DNA from: Neocallimastix lanati (nom. inval.)
Taxonomy: Eukaryota > Neocallimastigomycota > Neocallimastigomycetes > Neocallimastigales > Neocallimastigaceae
Direction: 5' to 3'
NCBI GenBank assembly: GCA_016946835.1
Contig: JACVTC010000165.1
Location: 1-42,500 of the forward strand
DNA: 42,500 bases
Within the stretch, counting starts at the first letter, position 1; each line of letters begins with the position of its first letter. A program made the position numbers and the translations under genes. Below the pieces are notes generated by a model that was not told where the DNA came from, searched no databases, and saw only the letters and a program-made list of their open reading frames with translations. This document shows positions 22,262 through 33,706 of this stretch, piece after piece.

Positions 22262-23309
22262 ATAATAATAATAATATTAATAATTATAATAATAATTTTT
22301 ATTTTTAATTATTTTAATAAAATACTTGCTTGAAATAATAGCAAGAAAAACCTGTACAATTTTTTTTATTTATTTATTTAAAAAAGCGTTTATACGAGCG
22401 AATAGAGCTCATATACAGAGTTAGAAGAATTGTCTTCTTTAGTGTTGCACTCGACGAATAGATTTGGTTCTAGACTAGGTAAAACTCTATAAGAGAGCAC
22501 CGTAGCCTATTATAAAGGAAAACGGTTCTAGGTTTGCAACAACTCTGGCGAATAAGGAGCTTACGTCACCGAAGGCGTAAAATTAAAATTATATAGTATT
22601 TTAAAATTTTATTTCGTGCTTACTCGCGGCACTAGTTATAATAGTACTGACGGTTTTTTTTTCTATAGTTGTGAGTCAATAGTACTATTCTATTCTATCA
22701 ATTAATAATTTTATAATTAATATTATAATTTTATAATTAAGAAAACAAAGATTAAAATATAAATATAAGGTTTATACGACTTCCAAAGCGACAGAAGTTG
22801 GTCTCTGTTTTCGTAACATTTTAGTGTTCAGATACTATTGATATAGGGGAAAATAATTTGTTTTATTCTTTTCAGCTAACAATAAGTTAGACATAATAAA
22901 GAATCTAACAATATTACTTCCTTTTGTCTATAAGACATTAACAATCGATTTTATCTGCGTTATCACTAAAAGGCTAAAGGAACTTATCGTATAAAACTTT
23001 GATAGATTATATATTTAGTTGGTCCAATACTATATAATCTAGTTTATATTTCAGTAATTTTTGATAAATAATTATAAAATAGAAATATTTAATTATAAAA
23101 TATTATAAAGTGTTATTAAAATTTTGTGTTCTTATCCATTAACCTTGGAAACCTACCAATAAACAACTTTTGAACTTTTGGAATCTCTACTACCTATCTA
23201 CTACCTTTTGGATTATTGGAATCTCTACTACCACTTTGGGAATTTCTGGATTCTACCGCCTATTCTTTACCTTTGAAAACTTATTCTACTTTACCTTATT
23301 TATTTTAAT
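21413..23309 (+). other. Long gypsy-1 leader
   Basis: About 1.9 kb lies between the primer site and gag, without a coding frame. 21413-21900 is pyrimidine-rich. Three poly(A) tracts follow at 21899-21924, 22113-22145 and 22203-22259. A less AT-rich block at about 22385-22650 is unlike its surroundings and unexplained. The stretch before gag repeats GGAATCTCTACTACC. Confidence 0.7.
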
Positions 23310-25754
23310 ATGGACAACTATTATCAAGAAAATCCTACTTTTAAGGACGGTTTTGCTGGTGATCGTCGATTCTTTAAAGGATTTCTAGCTAAAATGGAAC
23401 TTATTTTTATGATTCAACCAGAAAGATTTGCAAACGATGAAGCTAAAGTAATCTATATCATTTCTCGTTTGTATGGAAACGCCATGAATTGGGCTGCTAC
23501 TCTCATTGAAAACCAAGATCCTTGTCTCCTTAATTACAATCAATTCATTGCTAGATTAAAATCAGTATTTGGAAGCTACGATTCTACCTTTATTGCGAAC
23601 CAGAAATTAAGAACAATCAAACAAAAACGAATTGGTGAAGTCAGAAATTATATTTTAGAATTTAATAAATACGCCGATGAATCTTCCTGGAATGAAGAAG
23701 CCAAGATGGACGCCTTTCTTGCCGGTCTACATGACCATATTGCTACTAGAATTTTAGAAATGTTTCCTGGACCTCAAACCCTCTTTGCTATGCAAACAAT
23801 TGCATCTAGAATCGATAATCGTATTTTTACTCATAGACAATTTTCCAATCTTCAAGGTCAAAATTCAAATAATAGTAATATTAATAAAAATAAAAAGGGC
23901 AAAAAATCATTCTTTTTCCAAAAGCAATTTAAATCCAAACCTCATGGACCTCTATCTCAAGAAGAAAAAGAAAGAAGAAGAAGAGAAAATCTTTGTTTAT
24001 ATTGTGGATCCTCTGAACATTCTCTCGACAATTGTCCACTTAAAAATAAATATAAAAATAAAAATAAACCTTCATCAAGTAGCACTTATGTTTCTAATCC
24101 CGAATCAAAACCTATATCTAGACCCAGAGTTTCTGACTCAAATCTTCCTATTTACGAATTTTCTTTAAGTATTGATAATACAAATTCTACCGCTAAAATT
24201 CTTCTCGATACTGGTTCTCAAATCAATTTAATGGATATCTACTATATTAAAGAAAATAATATCCCGTATTCAACTAAAACTAATTTCCCAAAGGTATCTG
24301 GCATCGGTGGAAAGCAAACTATTCTTGGTAAAACTCTTCCTATTTCTATCACTTATAATAACCATAAATGTAAGACTCAATTTTATGTGGTTGACCTTCC
24401 TTCTTATTGTGCTATTTTAGGTTTCGAATGGATTTCTACTCACAATCCCGACATTGACTTCAAAAATAAAGTCTTAAGATTTAATTCCAATTATTGCGTT
24501 GAAAATTGTTTAATCATCCCTAACTCCTTTACTTCTTATGTTCCTTTAAATACTACTAAACAAAATGACAAAAATGAAAATGAAGAAATCAATAATAGAA
24601 TAAGCAAATCATTACCAAAAAAATTACTTCCATTTATAGACACTTTCAGTGAAATATACACTATTCAATCACCTCCTTATTGTCCTTTTGATAGCGAGAT
24701 TAAACCCAAACAAAATGAAAAACTTCATTATGACCCAATCTACCCCTTAACTGAAAAAGAATCTCTAGCTTCGAAGAATTATATTAAAGAAAATGAAGAC
24801 AAAAAATTTATTAGAAAATCTAAATCTCCAGCTGCTGCTTCTGTTTCATTTGTTCCCAAGAAAGACCTAAATGATCTCTTTCGTATTCATAAACCACCCT
24901 CCGATTTTTTTTCTGATAAAGATTCTCAATTCACTTCAAAATTTTGGTCAGCTATTTGTAAATCTTTCAATATCACAACGAAACTTGCTTCTCCCTTCCA
25001 TCACCAAACCAATGGTTTAACGGAGAGGGTGAACTCCGTTATTGAACAATACTTAAGATGTTATTCAAACTTTAAAGGTTCTGATTGGTATAATTTTTTA
25101 TTCCTAGCAGAATTCAGTTATAATAATTCAATTCAAGAATCAATTAAGCACTCACCTTTTTATGCAAACTATGGATATAATCCAAGATATTCACCATCAA
25201 TTCCAAACAGTACAGATGTTCCTAGAGCTGATGAATTTACAAAAGACCTTTCAGAATTATTCAAAACACTTAATGGAAATTTACAACAAGCAAGAAAAAA
25301 GCAAGAAGAATTCGCAAACAAACATCGTATTGAAGCTCCAAATTTTAAACCTGGTGATAAAGTGTGGATTAATAGTTCACTTATAATTCATAATGGAAAT
25401 AAAAAACTTAAACCCAGAAAACTTGGTCCATATAAAATCATTAAGAAAATTTCTCCCGTTCCATATAAGTTAGACTTACCAAAAGAAATCAGAATCCATC
25501 CTGTAATACATGTTTCTGAACTTGAACCATTTTATGAAGATTACTTTGGACGAAAGAAAGAACCACCACCACCGATAATTATTGACAATGAAGAAGAATA
25601 CGAAGTTGAAAAAATTCTTGATAAAAGAAAACATTATGGCAAAACCCAATATCTTATTAAATGGAAAGGCTATCCTTTATCTGAAGCATCTTGGGAACCC
25701 GAAGAAAACTTAAATTGCCCTAAACTCTTAAAAGAATTTAACAAAAATAACTAA
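23310..25754 (+). CDS. Gypsy-1 Gag-protease-(deleted RT)-integrase-chromodomain polyprotein
   Basis: 814 codons in one frame. A retrotransposon gag domain spans about 20-180. A CX2CX4HX4C knuckle lies at Cys229, Cys232, His237 and Cys242, and an aspartic protease with DTGS at 300-303. The RT entry region (PLTEKES...FVPKKD) runs to Asp519, where the sequence jumps within about 10 residues into the integrase core (SDKDSQFTS at 535-543, Asp536, Glu572). The RT palm with YxDD, RNase H, the HHCC finger and the first integrase Asp are missing. Judged by gypsy-2, about 588 codons were lost without breaking the frame. A GPY/F module follows, then a canonical chromodomain at about 764-812 ([21 protein letters not shown] region). 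The element cannot copy itself, but Gag and protease could still work. Chromodomains usually steer integrase to particular chromatin. Confidence 0.93.
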   Translation: MDNYYQENPTFKDGFAGDRRFFKGFLAKMELIFMIQPERFANDEAKVIYIISRLYGNAMNWAATLIENQDPCLLNYNQFIARLKSVFGSYDSTFIANQKLRTIKQKRIGEVRNYILEFNKYADESSWNEEAKMDAFLAGLHDHIATRILEMFPGPQTLFAMQTIASRIDNRIFTHRQFSNLQGQNSNNSNINKNKKGKKSFFFQKQFKSKPHGPLSQEEKERRRRENLCLYCGSSEHSLDNCPLKNKYKNKNKPSSSSTYVSNPESKPISRPRVSDSNLPIYEFSLSIDNTNSTAKILLDTGSQINLMDIYYIKENNIPYSTKTNFPKVSGIGGKQTILGKTLPISITYNNHKCKTQFYVVDLPSYCAILGFEWISTHNPDIDFKNKVLRFNSNYCVENCLIIPNSFTSYVPLNTTKQNDKNENEEINNRISKSLPKKLLPFIDTFSEIYTIQSPPYCPFDSEIKPKQNEKLHYDPIYPLTEKESLASKNYIKENEDKKFIRKSKSPAAASVSFVPKKDLNDLFRIHKPPSDFFSDKDSQFTSKFWSAICKSFNITTKLASPFHHQTNGLTERVNSVIEQYLRCYSNFKGSDWYNFLFLAEFSYNNSIQESIKHSPFYANYGYNPRYSPSIPNSTDVPRADEFTKDLSELFKTLNGNLQQARKKQEEFANKHRIEAPNFKPGDKVWINSSLIIHNGNKKLKPRKLGPYKIIKKISPVPYKLDLPKEIRIHPVIHVSELEPFYEDYFGRKKEPPPPIIIDNEEEYEVEKILDKRKHYGKTQYLIKWKGYPLSEASWEPEENLNCPKLLKEFNKNN

Positions 25755-26076
25755 AATTAAAACTTGAAAATGAATCTTCACTTTATTAATATCAAACTTA
25801 TATTAATTTATTAATATCAATATTACTAAATATTATATTATTAAATATTATTAATATTCATGTATTCTTATTATATTTTATATTCATGTAACTTTATTAA
25901 TATCATGTAATTTTATTCAAAAAAAAAAAGTTCGTACTATAAAATGGTTAATTAATTATTTTATTTTATTATATTTTATTTTATTTTAGTTTAGTTTAGT
26001 TTAGTTTGCTTAATTTTAGTATAAGTTATGCCTAACTGTTAGATTCGTCTGGTATCCGAATCCTGGAGGCGGACCA
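25755..26076 (+). other. Gypsy-1 3' region with polypurine tract
   Basis: The AT-rich 3' non-coding part includes repeated ATCATGTAA/TTCATGTA words and a short TTTAG repeat (25984-26006). The purine-rich GGAGGCGGACCA at 26065-26076 directly precedes the start of the 3' LTR (TGTA at 26077-26080). It is the likely polypurine primer for plus-strand synthesis. Gypsy-2 is inserted right here. Confidence 0.75.
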
Positions 26077-26080
26077 TGTA
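26076..26080. repeat. Target-site duplication of gypsy-2, left copy (ATGTA)
   Basis: ATGTA before the gypsy-2 LTR at 26081 is repeated after it at 32715-32719. Joining the flanks restores the junction between the gypsy-1 internal region and its 3' LTR. Confidence 0.92.
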
Positions 26081-27020
26081 TGTAAAAATAAAATAATAGC
26101 TTAGGTCGGCGAGGACAGACTATAATTTATTTTACACTATTTTATTATATCAACACTATAATTAATTATTAACTAAAACACTAAAACTAAAAAAACTAAT
26201 TTAATTTTTTGTTTTATAAAAAAATCCTTTTATTAATATTTCTTATTTGTTGAATTTAACTATTCTAAAATCAACAATCACTTAACTGGGTACCGTAGGG
26301 TCCTTTACCGGAAAGCCTACTAGCAGTTAAGATTTTAAAATAAAATTTAAAATAAAACTTGTTTTATAAAAGATAACTATTCTAATAATAGTTATAATAC
26401 TAATTAATAAAATATAAAATTTGTACTATCTATCTTATTTATAATATTTCCTATACTATTCTATTTTCTAACTAAACTATACTAATCTATACTATTTTCC
26501 AACTATCGTTCAATAGTTGAAAATTAACTCTTTTTATACTTTTTGAAAATTAAAATTTAAATTGAATAGATTGTAATAAACTAACTAAAATATTATTATA
26601 TATTTGTAATTACATTTAATAATAAATTACATGAATTTTTATGAGTTATTTTAATATAAAAACTATTTAAAACTATCTAATATTTCTAAAATAAATAAAC
26701 AAAACGGCAAGTTTTTGTAAACGAACGGAAAAGGCAATTTTTCTTTGATTATTTTAATTTAACTAATTTATGACTAATTATTTTTAATTTACAAGTTTCA
26801 TGACTAATTATTTTTAATTTACAAAGTTTCATGATTCAAAGTGAGTAATAATGATGTAAATTCTCCAAATAATTTAGTCATACATTTTTGAGAAAATTAA
26901 TTAAATTAATAATTTGGAATACATTTAAATTTATATTAAAAATTTGGAAAACATTTTTATCCACAATAATTTACATTACATTACATTTAAATATGTATTC
27001 AAATTATTAAATATTTTACA
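26081..27020 (-). repeat. Gypsy-2 3' LTR
   Basis: 940 bp, TG...CA ends. On the minus strand it has TATAAAAA about 34 bp before the predicted transcript start AGTTGGAAAAT (complement of 26494-26504). A CAACTAT/ATAGTTG inverted repeat surrounds that start. Confidence 0.93.
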
Positions 27021-27053
27021 TGCCCCTCTGTTTAAGTCGAGCCCCTGAGCGAC

Positions 27054-30000
27054 TTATAATCTAGAAGGAACTCTATTTGTTTTATTGAACTCTTGAACTA
27101 ATTGAGGATCAGTGATTTCATCTTCAGACAACCAAGTACATTCAGTAGCTGGAAGTCCTTTCCATAACATAAAGTAAAAAGGTTTATTGTTAACAACTTT
27201 AGCGGCAACAATCTTCAAAGGTTCCTTTCCTTCAGTATCAGTAGCGATCGAAGTAATTCGAGTATTAGTACTTGCACTTGATTCATCAAATTCTCTTTCA
27301 TTGTAAGGTTCTAGGTTTGAAATATGGAAAACATTATGACATTTAATAGTATCAGGCAATTCTAATTTATAAGAAACAGGGCCTGTTTTTTCAATAATTT
27401 TAAAAGGACCGAGTTTTCTGTTAGTCAATTTAGAAGGACCTTTTGGAAGTAAGTCTGGACGCTTTAACCAAACTTTATCACCTACTTTTAATTTTGGTCC
27501 TACAATTCTTAAATGATCTGCATATCTCTTATATCTTTCCTTAGCTTTTTCTAAATTTTTCTTGAGGAATTGCATGTTTTTCCTTATTTGTTCAACATGG
27601 TCAATGGTACTTGTTCTTCTGCTATCAGCAGGTATAACTGGATTGAATTTTGGATTAAAACCATTATTTGAGAAGAATGGTGTCTGATTAGTCGATTGTT
27701 GTAATGTGTTATTATATGCGAATTCAGCATAAGGAAGAATGTCCATCCAGTTATTTTTTCTTTTGTTAATATAGCACCTTAAAAATTGTTCTAATATACC
27801 ATTAACTCGTTCAGTTTGACCATCTGTTTGAGGGTGATGTGCTGTTGACAAATTTTGACGAATATCTAATAGACTGCATAATCGTGTCCAAAATTCCGAG
27901 GTAAATTGAGAACCCCTATCCGAAACAATATCATCTGGAAGGCCGTGTAAGCGAAAGATTTCACGAAAGAAAACATCTGCAGCGATAACAGCGGTAGGAA
28001 GGTTTCTAAATGGGATAAAATGAGCCATTTTAGTTAATCTGTCTACTATAACCATAATTACTGATTTGTCTCTCGATTTAGGTAAATCAGTGATGAAATC
28101 CATTGAGACATATGACCATGGTCTTTTTGGAGTAGGGAGCGGTTGAAGTAATCCATATGGTTTATGACGATCATCTTTAGCTTGACAACAAATCTTACAA
28201 GAAGCAATGTACTTTACGATATCATCCGTCATTCTGAACCAAACAAAATTTCTACTAATAACTTCTTTAGTTTTAAGAATTCCAAAGTGGCCTTGCACAG
28301 GATTATCATGGTGAATAGCAATGATAATATTTCTCATCTTCTTTGGAACGAAAATTAAACCCTTATATAATAATAAACCTTCTTCGTCAATAGTAAAGTC
28401 TTTCATTTTATTTTTATATTTATTATTAGGAGTAGATTCTCCTTTTTTGATCTTGATTAATTCTTGTATGACTTCATCATCTTTAATTTCTTTTATCAAT
28501 TCATCTTTTAAGTTCCCTTGAATTGCAACTAAACATAAATCTTCTGTAGCTTCTTGTATTGTAAGACAAGCTGAAGTTTCTTTTTCATCATCTATTTCTT
28601 GATTTTCATAATCTGGTCTTCTCGAAAAAGCATCTGGTTTTCCACCTTCTTTTCCTGGTCTATATTGTATTTTGTAATCAAATCGAGATAAGAATAAGTT
28701 CCATCTTATTTGACGTTGAGATAACAACTCAGGTTTACGTGGAAAAGTTAAATTTTTATGATCGGTATAAATTGTAAATTGATGCTTAGCCCTTTCTAAG
28801 TAATGTCTCCATTCTTGTAACGCACACTTGACAGCTAATAATTCCTTGTCATATATTGGATAATTCTTTTCAGATTTTGTTAAACCTCTTGAATAATAAC
28901 AAATTGGATGTAATGCGTTTGTATATTTTTGTCTTTGAGATAACACAGCACCGATTGCAAAATTACTTGCATCTGTCTCTACTATAAACGGTAATTCTGG
29001 ATCTGCATGAACAAGTATTGGTTCTTTTGTAAAGAGTTTCTTTAAAGTTTCGAATGCGACAGAACATTCTTCAGTCCATTCATATTTAACATCTTTTCTT
29101 GTTAAGTTGTGTAACGGCTTAGCAATTTTAGCAAAGTTTGGGATGAATCTTCGGTAGTAGTTGCATAAACCTATAAATGATTGTACTTCTTTAACTGTAG
29201 TTGGTATTGGCCATTCTAAGATAGACTTAACTTTATCCGGATCCATGGAAATTCCTTGATTGGATATTACGTGCCCCAAGAATGTTGTTTTCTGGACTTC
29301 AAATTCACACTTACTTAATTTTGCATAAAGTCCACTTTCTTGCAAACGTTTAAGAATCTTCTTCACATGCACGCGATGTTCTTCTAGGGTGTTTGAGTAT
29401 ATAAGTATATCATCAATATAAGCGAAAGCGAATTCATCTAAGTATTCCCCTAATACATCATTAATAAAGTGTTGGAAAGTAGCAGGTGCATTCTTTAATC
29501 CAAAGGGCATTACTCGGTATTCATAATGACCGTATCTTGTTCTGAAAGCGGTTTTATACTCATCTCCTTTACGAATTCTTACTAGATTATATGCTGATTT
29601 TAAATCTAACTTAGTAAAATACTTAGCTTCTCTCAATCTGTCAAAAAGCTCGGTGATTAAAGGGAGTGGATAGGAGTCCCTTATAGTATTTTCATTAAGT
29701 CTTCGATAATCGACACAAAGTCTTAAACTTCCATCCTTTTTTCTAACGAATAAAATTGGAGCACCAGCAGGAGATGTTGAAGGTCTAATGAAGCCTTTTT
29801 CTAAATTTTCTTTGATATATTCTTTTAAAGCTTCACGTTCTTCTTCCGTTAATGGATATAATGGTCCATAAAATAAGTCTACATCATCCTTTAATCTAAT
29901 TTTACAGTCGTATGGACGATGTGGTGGTAATTCGTTACACTCTTGTTCATCAAACACATTTTTAAATTTCTCATATTGTTTTGGTATTCTTTCCAAACTT

Positions 30001-31679
30001 TTATTTTCTTTAACACTTTCATTATTATAATCACATTTAATAACACTTTTATCTTTATTTTCATTTTTTAAAACATAACAGAAAGCATAATTTTCAAATT
30101 TTCCTTTATTTAATTCTTTTCTTTTAATACATTTTTCTTTTTTAACTAAGGCTTTTTTCATAATAGCCTTTATATTACGTGATTTTTTACTACATAATTT
30201 ATTTTTATTATCGACTAATTTTTTAACATCATTATTATCTAAACTATCTAATACATTATTATAATTATTAATAATTTCTCTAGCTAATTGTATCTTACTT
30301 CGGCGGATTTCATCTTTTTTCTTCTTTTCTTCAGTTGTTCTTCTCATAATATCTTCAGCGGTGGCACAACAATTTCTCTTGCAGTATTGGGAACTGAATC
30401 TGATATTACCTTTATCAAATTCAATTGTTGGGCAATGCTTCTTCAACCATGGATTTCCTAAAATAACCGAAATTCCTTTTGGTAAACTATAAATGTAAAA
30501 TTGAATGGTTTCGATATGTTGACCCATGACCATAGTTAATGGAATGGTTTCATAACGAATTGTTCCATTTCCGTTAAATCCGATAACGTTTTTCTCATGG
30601 CGGATTCGTTGTACTGGGATCTGGTATTTATCGGCGGTAGCTCTATCCATAATATTAAGATCTGAGCCAGTATCTAGAATTGCGGACATAATAAAACCAT
30701 TTTTGTACTTAAAAACAACATTGTAAGTGTGAGCTAAACTTTTCTCGCTCAATTTAATCTGTAAGATCTTTTCTCTTCTTCTAATTTTGTCCTGTTGCTT
30801 GGGACAGTTTTCCTTTAAGTGGCTTGTGCTCTTACATATAAAACACTTCTTCGGTTTGTTTGACCTCTTTGGTGAAGAATCCCTGTAATTTTGGCTACTT
30901 CGGTAATTATTTTGGTAACGACTTGATCCTAAATCCCTACGAAAAGGTCTAATTCTTCTTTGATCTATATCCATTGGGTCATTTCCGTTAACACGACGAT
31001 CTTCTTCAGCATTAGCAGCTACAACATTAATTAGTTCATTAATTCTTCTAATTCTAGGATAAATTAGTTTGGTTCTTTCTTTTTCTCTTGTTGGTAAACC
31101 CTCAATGAAAAAATGGATTTTAGCTTCGTCATTAAATGATGAATCTCTGGCTATTTTCTCGAACTGATTGCAGTATTCGGCTATTGTTCTAAATTGTTGG
31201 CTACGTATCTTGGTAAGTCGACTGTTCGCGACATCTGAACTCGCACAGGATTTGTAACGTTGTTGCAAAGCGTCAATAAAATTCTCGTAATTTTCCAATA
31301 GTGGACTTTCTTCTTTAACTAGATCAGCAAACCATTCAGCAGCGTTTCCCTCCAAATAACTACTTATAATATCAATCTTGAATTCGTCATCAGCAGCAGC
31401 TTCTTCGTCTAAATTGTACTTAAAATATCGGTTGATTTGACCAAGGAAGGCTGGTAGTTCGTTTCTTCTTCCGGAGAATGCTTTTGGTTTCGGAATGAGG
31501 TGTGCCCTGGTATTGACGTTATTACCAACCTCATTTTCTATTTCCATGGAGCTGGCTTCAGAGGCTGCGTCAAAGTCTCCCCTAGCTCCTGGATGTTGAT
31601 TGTTGATATTTATGTAATTCATCTTATTATTATTATTTATTAAACTATAAATTAAACTATAAAGTATTACTAAATCCAC
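27054..31679 (-). CDS. Gypsy-2 Gag-Pol polyprotein
   Basis: 1541 codons, uninterrupted. The retrotransposon gag domain spans about 63-230. A CX2CX4HX4C knuckle lies at Cys279, Cys282, His287 and Cys292, and the aspartic protease has DTGS at 336-339. The reverse transcriptase has YIDD at 754-757, and RNase H has the catalytic Asp region near 903 (ETDAS). The integrase has an HHCC finger at about 1110-1160 and a D1194, D1254, E1290 catalytic triad (DX59DX35E). It is followed by a GPY/F module and a C-terminal chromodomain-like segment (FYFMLWKGLPATECTWL) that lacks the usual first aromatic context. The first 19 residues are hydrophobic and Asn-rich and look like leader. Met20 (start codon at 31620-31622) is a likely alternative start. 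Gag and Pol share one frame, so their ratio must be set without frameshifting. Confidence 0.96.
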   Translation of the reverse strand: MDLVILYSLIYSLINNNNKMNYININNQHPGARGDFDAASEASSMEIENEVGNNVNTRAHLIPKPKAFSGRRNELPAFLGQINRYFKYNLDEEAAADDEFKIDIISSYLEGNAAEWFADLVKEESPLLENYENFIDALQQRYKSCASSDVANSRLTKIRSQQFRTIAEYCNQFEKIARDSSFNDEAKIHFFIEGLPTREKERTKLIYPRIRRINELINVVAANAEEDRRVNGNDPMDIDQRRIRPFRRDLGSSRYQNNYRSSQNYRDSSPKRSNKPKKCFICKSTSHLKENCPKQQDKIRRREKILQIKLSEKSLAHTYNVVFKYKNGFIMSAILDTGSDLNIMDRATADKYQIPVQRIRHEKNVIGFNGNGTIRYETIPLTMVMGQHIETIQFYIYSLPKGISVILGNPWLKKHCPTIEFDKGNIRFSSQYCKRNCCATAEDIMRRTTEEKKKKDEIRRSKIQLAREIINNYNNVLDSLDNNDVKKLVDNKNKLCSKKSRNIKAIMKKALVKKEKCIKRKELNKGKFENYAFCYVLKNENKDKSVIKCDYNNESVKENKSLERIPKQYEKFKNVFDEQECNELPPHRPYDCKIRLKDDVDLFYGPLYPLTEEEREALKEYIKENLEKGFIRPSTSPAGAPILFVRKKDGSLRLCVDYRRLNENTIRDSYPLPLITELFDRLREAKYFTKLDLKSAYNLVRIRKGDEYKTAFRTRYGHYEYRVMPFGLKNAPATFQHFINDVLGEYLDEFAFAYIDDILIYSNTLEEHRVHVKKILKRLQESGLYAKLSKCEFEVQKTTFLGHVISNQGISMDPDKVKSILEWPIPTTVKEVQSFIGLCNYYRRFIPNFAKIAKPLHNLTRKDVKYEWTEECSVAFETLKKLFTKEPILVHADPELPFIVETDASNFAIGAVLSQRQKYTNALHPICYYSRGLTKSEKNYPIYDKELLAVKCALQEWRHYLERAKHQFTIYTDHKNLTFPRKPELLSQRQIRWNLFLSRFDYKIQYRPGKEGGKPDAFSRRPDYENQEIDDEKETSACLTIQEATEDLCLVAIQGNLKDELIKEIKDDEVIQELIKIKKGESTPNNKYKNKMKDFTIDEEGLLLYKGLIFVPKKMRNIIIAIHHDNPVQGHFGILKTKEVISRNFVWFRMTDDIVKYIASCKICCQAKDDRHKPYGLLQPLPTPKRPWSYVSMDFITDLPKSRDKSVIMVIVDRLTKMAHFIPFRNLPTAVIAADVFFREIFRLHGLPDDIVSDRGSQFTSEFWTRLCSLLDIRQNLSTAHHPQTDGQTERVNGILEQFLRCYINKRKNNWMDILPYAEFAYNNTLQQSTNQTPFFSNNGFNPKFNPVIPADSRRTSTIDHVEQIRKNMQFLKKNLEKAKERYKRYADHLRIVGPKLKVGDKVWLKRPDLLPKGPSKLTNRKLGPFKIIEKTGPVSYKLELPDTIKCHNVFHISNLEPYNEREFDESSASTNTRITSIATDTEGKEPLKIVAAKVVNNKPFYFMLWKGLPATECTWLSEDEITDPQLVQEFNKTNRVPSRL

Positions 31680-31763
31680 TTTATAATTATTATTTCAAAA
31701 AAAAAAATTTTTTATACTATTACTAGTCTATCCTACACAAAGGTAAACTATACTAATCTAACG

Positions 31764-31774
31764 AGTTGGAAAAT
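31764..31774 (-). promoter_or_regulatory. Gypsy-2 primer binding site, self-priming type
   Basis: The 11 bases next to the 5' LTR, read on the minus strand as ATTTTCCAACT, are exactly complementary to AGTTGGAAAAT in the LTR (complement of 32188-32198). That block begins about 34 bp after a TATAAAAA box and is therefore the predicted mRNA 5' end. This is the Tf1/sushi arrangement. Confidence 0.75.
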
Positions 31775-32714
31775 TGTAAAAATAAAATAATAGCTTAGGT
31801 CGGCGAGGACAGACTATAATTTATTTTACACTATTTTATTATATCAACACTATAATTAATTATTAACTAAAACACTAAAACTAAAAAAACTAATTTAATT
31901 TTTTGTTTTATAAAAAAATCCTTTTATTAATATTTCTTATTTGTTGAATTTAACTATTCTAAAATCAACAATCACTTAACTGGGTACCGTAGGGTCCTTT
32001 ACCGGAAAGCCTACTAGCAGTTAAGATTTTAAAATAAAATTTAAAATAAAACTTGTTTTATAAAAGATAACTATTCTAATAATAGTTATAATACTAATTA
32101 ATAAAATATAAAATTTGTACTATCTATCTTATTTATAATATTTCCTATACTATTCTATTTTCTAACTAAACTATACTAATCTATACTATTTTCCAACTAT
32201 CGTTCAATAGTTGAAAATTAACTCTTTTTATACTTTTTGAAAATTAAAATTTAAATTGAATAGATTGTAATAAACTAACTAAAATATTATTATATATTTG
32301 TAATTACATTTAATAATAAATTACATGAATTTTTATGAGTTATTTTAATATAAAAACTATTTAAAACTATCTAATATTTCTAAAATAAATAAACAAAACG
32401 GCAAGTTTTTGTAAACGAACGGAAAAGGCAATTTTTCTTTGATTATTTTAATTTAACTAATTTATGACTAATTATTTTTAATTTACAAGTTTCATGACTA
32501 ATTATTTTTAATTTACAAAGTTTCATGATTCAAAGTGAGTAATAATGATGTAAATTCTCCAAATAATTTAGTCATACATTTTTGAGAAAATTAATTAAAT
32601 TAATAATTTGGAATACATTTAAATTTATATTAAAAATTTGGAAAACATTTTTATCCACAATAATTTACATTACATTACATTTAAATATGTATTCAAATTA
32701 TTAAATATTTTACA
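31775..32714 (-). repeat. Gypsy-2 5' LTR (promoter copy)
   Basis: 940 bp, same sequence as 26081-27020 by eye. It drives transcription leftwards. The predicted start is at 32198 on the minus strand. Confidence 0.93.
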
Positions 32715-32731
32715 ATGTAACGAAATCTTCA
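32715..32731 (+). repeat. Short piece of the gypsy-1 3' LTR between gypsy-2 and gypsy-3
   Basis: 32715-32719 is the second ATGTA duplication of gypsy-2. 32716-32731 is the first 16 bp of the gypsy-1 LTR. 32727-32731 (CTTCA) is the left target duplication of gypsy-3. Two elements are thus parted by only these bases. Confidence 0.92.
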
Positions 32732-33697
32732 TGTAATAATTTAATTATAAAATTAATTAGAATTAAATTATTAACTACAACTTAATAATAACTAAATAAT
32801 AATTATTATTAAATTGAGAAAACAAAAAAAAGATAAATATACTTATCTTCTATAAGAGAGAGTTTATTATAACTAATTATAATAAACTAATAACACAAAA
32901 TTGTCAAAGAGAAAAGATTATTTTATTTTATTTTTTTTTTTTTTTAAATTTGTTTTTTATTAAAACTTACTTTATTAAAATAGAAATATAAAAATTTTAT
33001 TAATGTTATTACTATATTATAATTGTTATAATAATAACTCTTGATTTCTCAAAGAGAATTCAAGAGCTTTATTTATACTTTTTTGAAAAATAAGGTTAAA
33101 TTAAAAAATGTTTTCTAATCTTAACAAATCTCTTATCTAGGAAAAGATTAGAGAGAAAAACCTAGATAAGATTTTTGATCGATATTCTATCCATATCGAT
33201 CATCGTATCAATTAGGTAAAACCAATTACTTTTAAAAAGTGATTGGGAAAAACCCTAATTGACCGATTAGCTAATCTAATTTAATTGATCGAAAATAAAA
33301 GAATAAAATAATAAAAGATATTTCGACCATAAAATCATAAATTTACAAATAAGGAAAATAACATAATAATGATATTAATAAACAAAATACAGAATACATT
33401 ATTAAGTACATATTAGAATACATAATATATTTGTTTACAATTTAATTAAATAAATAAACTAAGACTAATAAATTTAATAATTAAATATATAATTAAATAA
33501 ACTATAATTATTTATAAATGTATAAATAATAATTAAATAAATTTGTTGTATTAAATTAATGATTATTTAATATTGAGTTTAATAAATTATTAATAATATT
33601 TAAATGAATAAATATTATATAATTAAATAAAGTTATAATTATAACTTAACTAAGAAAATATAATTATTTTATTTAAAAATAATTATAGATTCTTACA
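32732..33697 (-). repeat. Gypsy-3 3' LTR
   Basis: 966 bp with TG...CA ends. On the minus strand, TATAAATA (complement of 33070-33077) lies 35 bp before AAGAGTTATTAT (complement of 33031-33042), the predicted transcript start. Confidence 0.93.
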
Positions 33698-33706
33698 TTG
33701 CTCCTT

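Larger units (their letters stand above)
26081..32714 (-). mobile_element. Gypsy-2: intact Ty3/gypsy retrotransposon
   Basis: LTRs of 940 bp at 26081-27020 and 31775-32714 have no difference that I can see. A single full-length gag-pol ORF lies between them. Purine-rich AGAGGGGCA lies next to the 3' LTR, and a self-complementary primer site next to the 5' LTR. All parts needed for autonomous transposition appear present, and the insertion looks very young. Confidence 0.95.

Noticed and set aside
23170-23388. 72-codon hydrophobic frame before gypsy-1 gag
   Set aside because: It overlaps gag in another frame and comes from a pyrimidine-rich leader with an internal repeat; not a believable envelope or membrane protein.
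25984-26006. Telomere-like TTTAG repeat
   Set aside because: Only four to five units inside a retrotransposon 3' region, and not a known fungal telomere unit.
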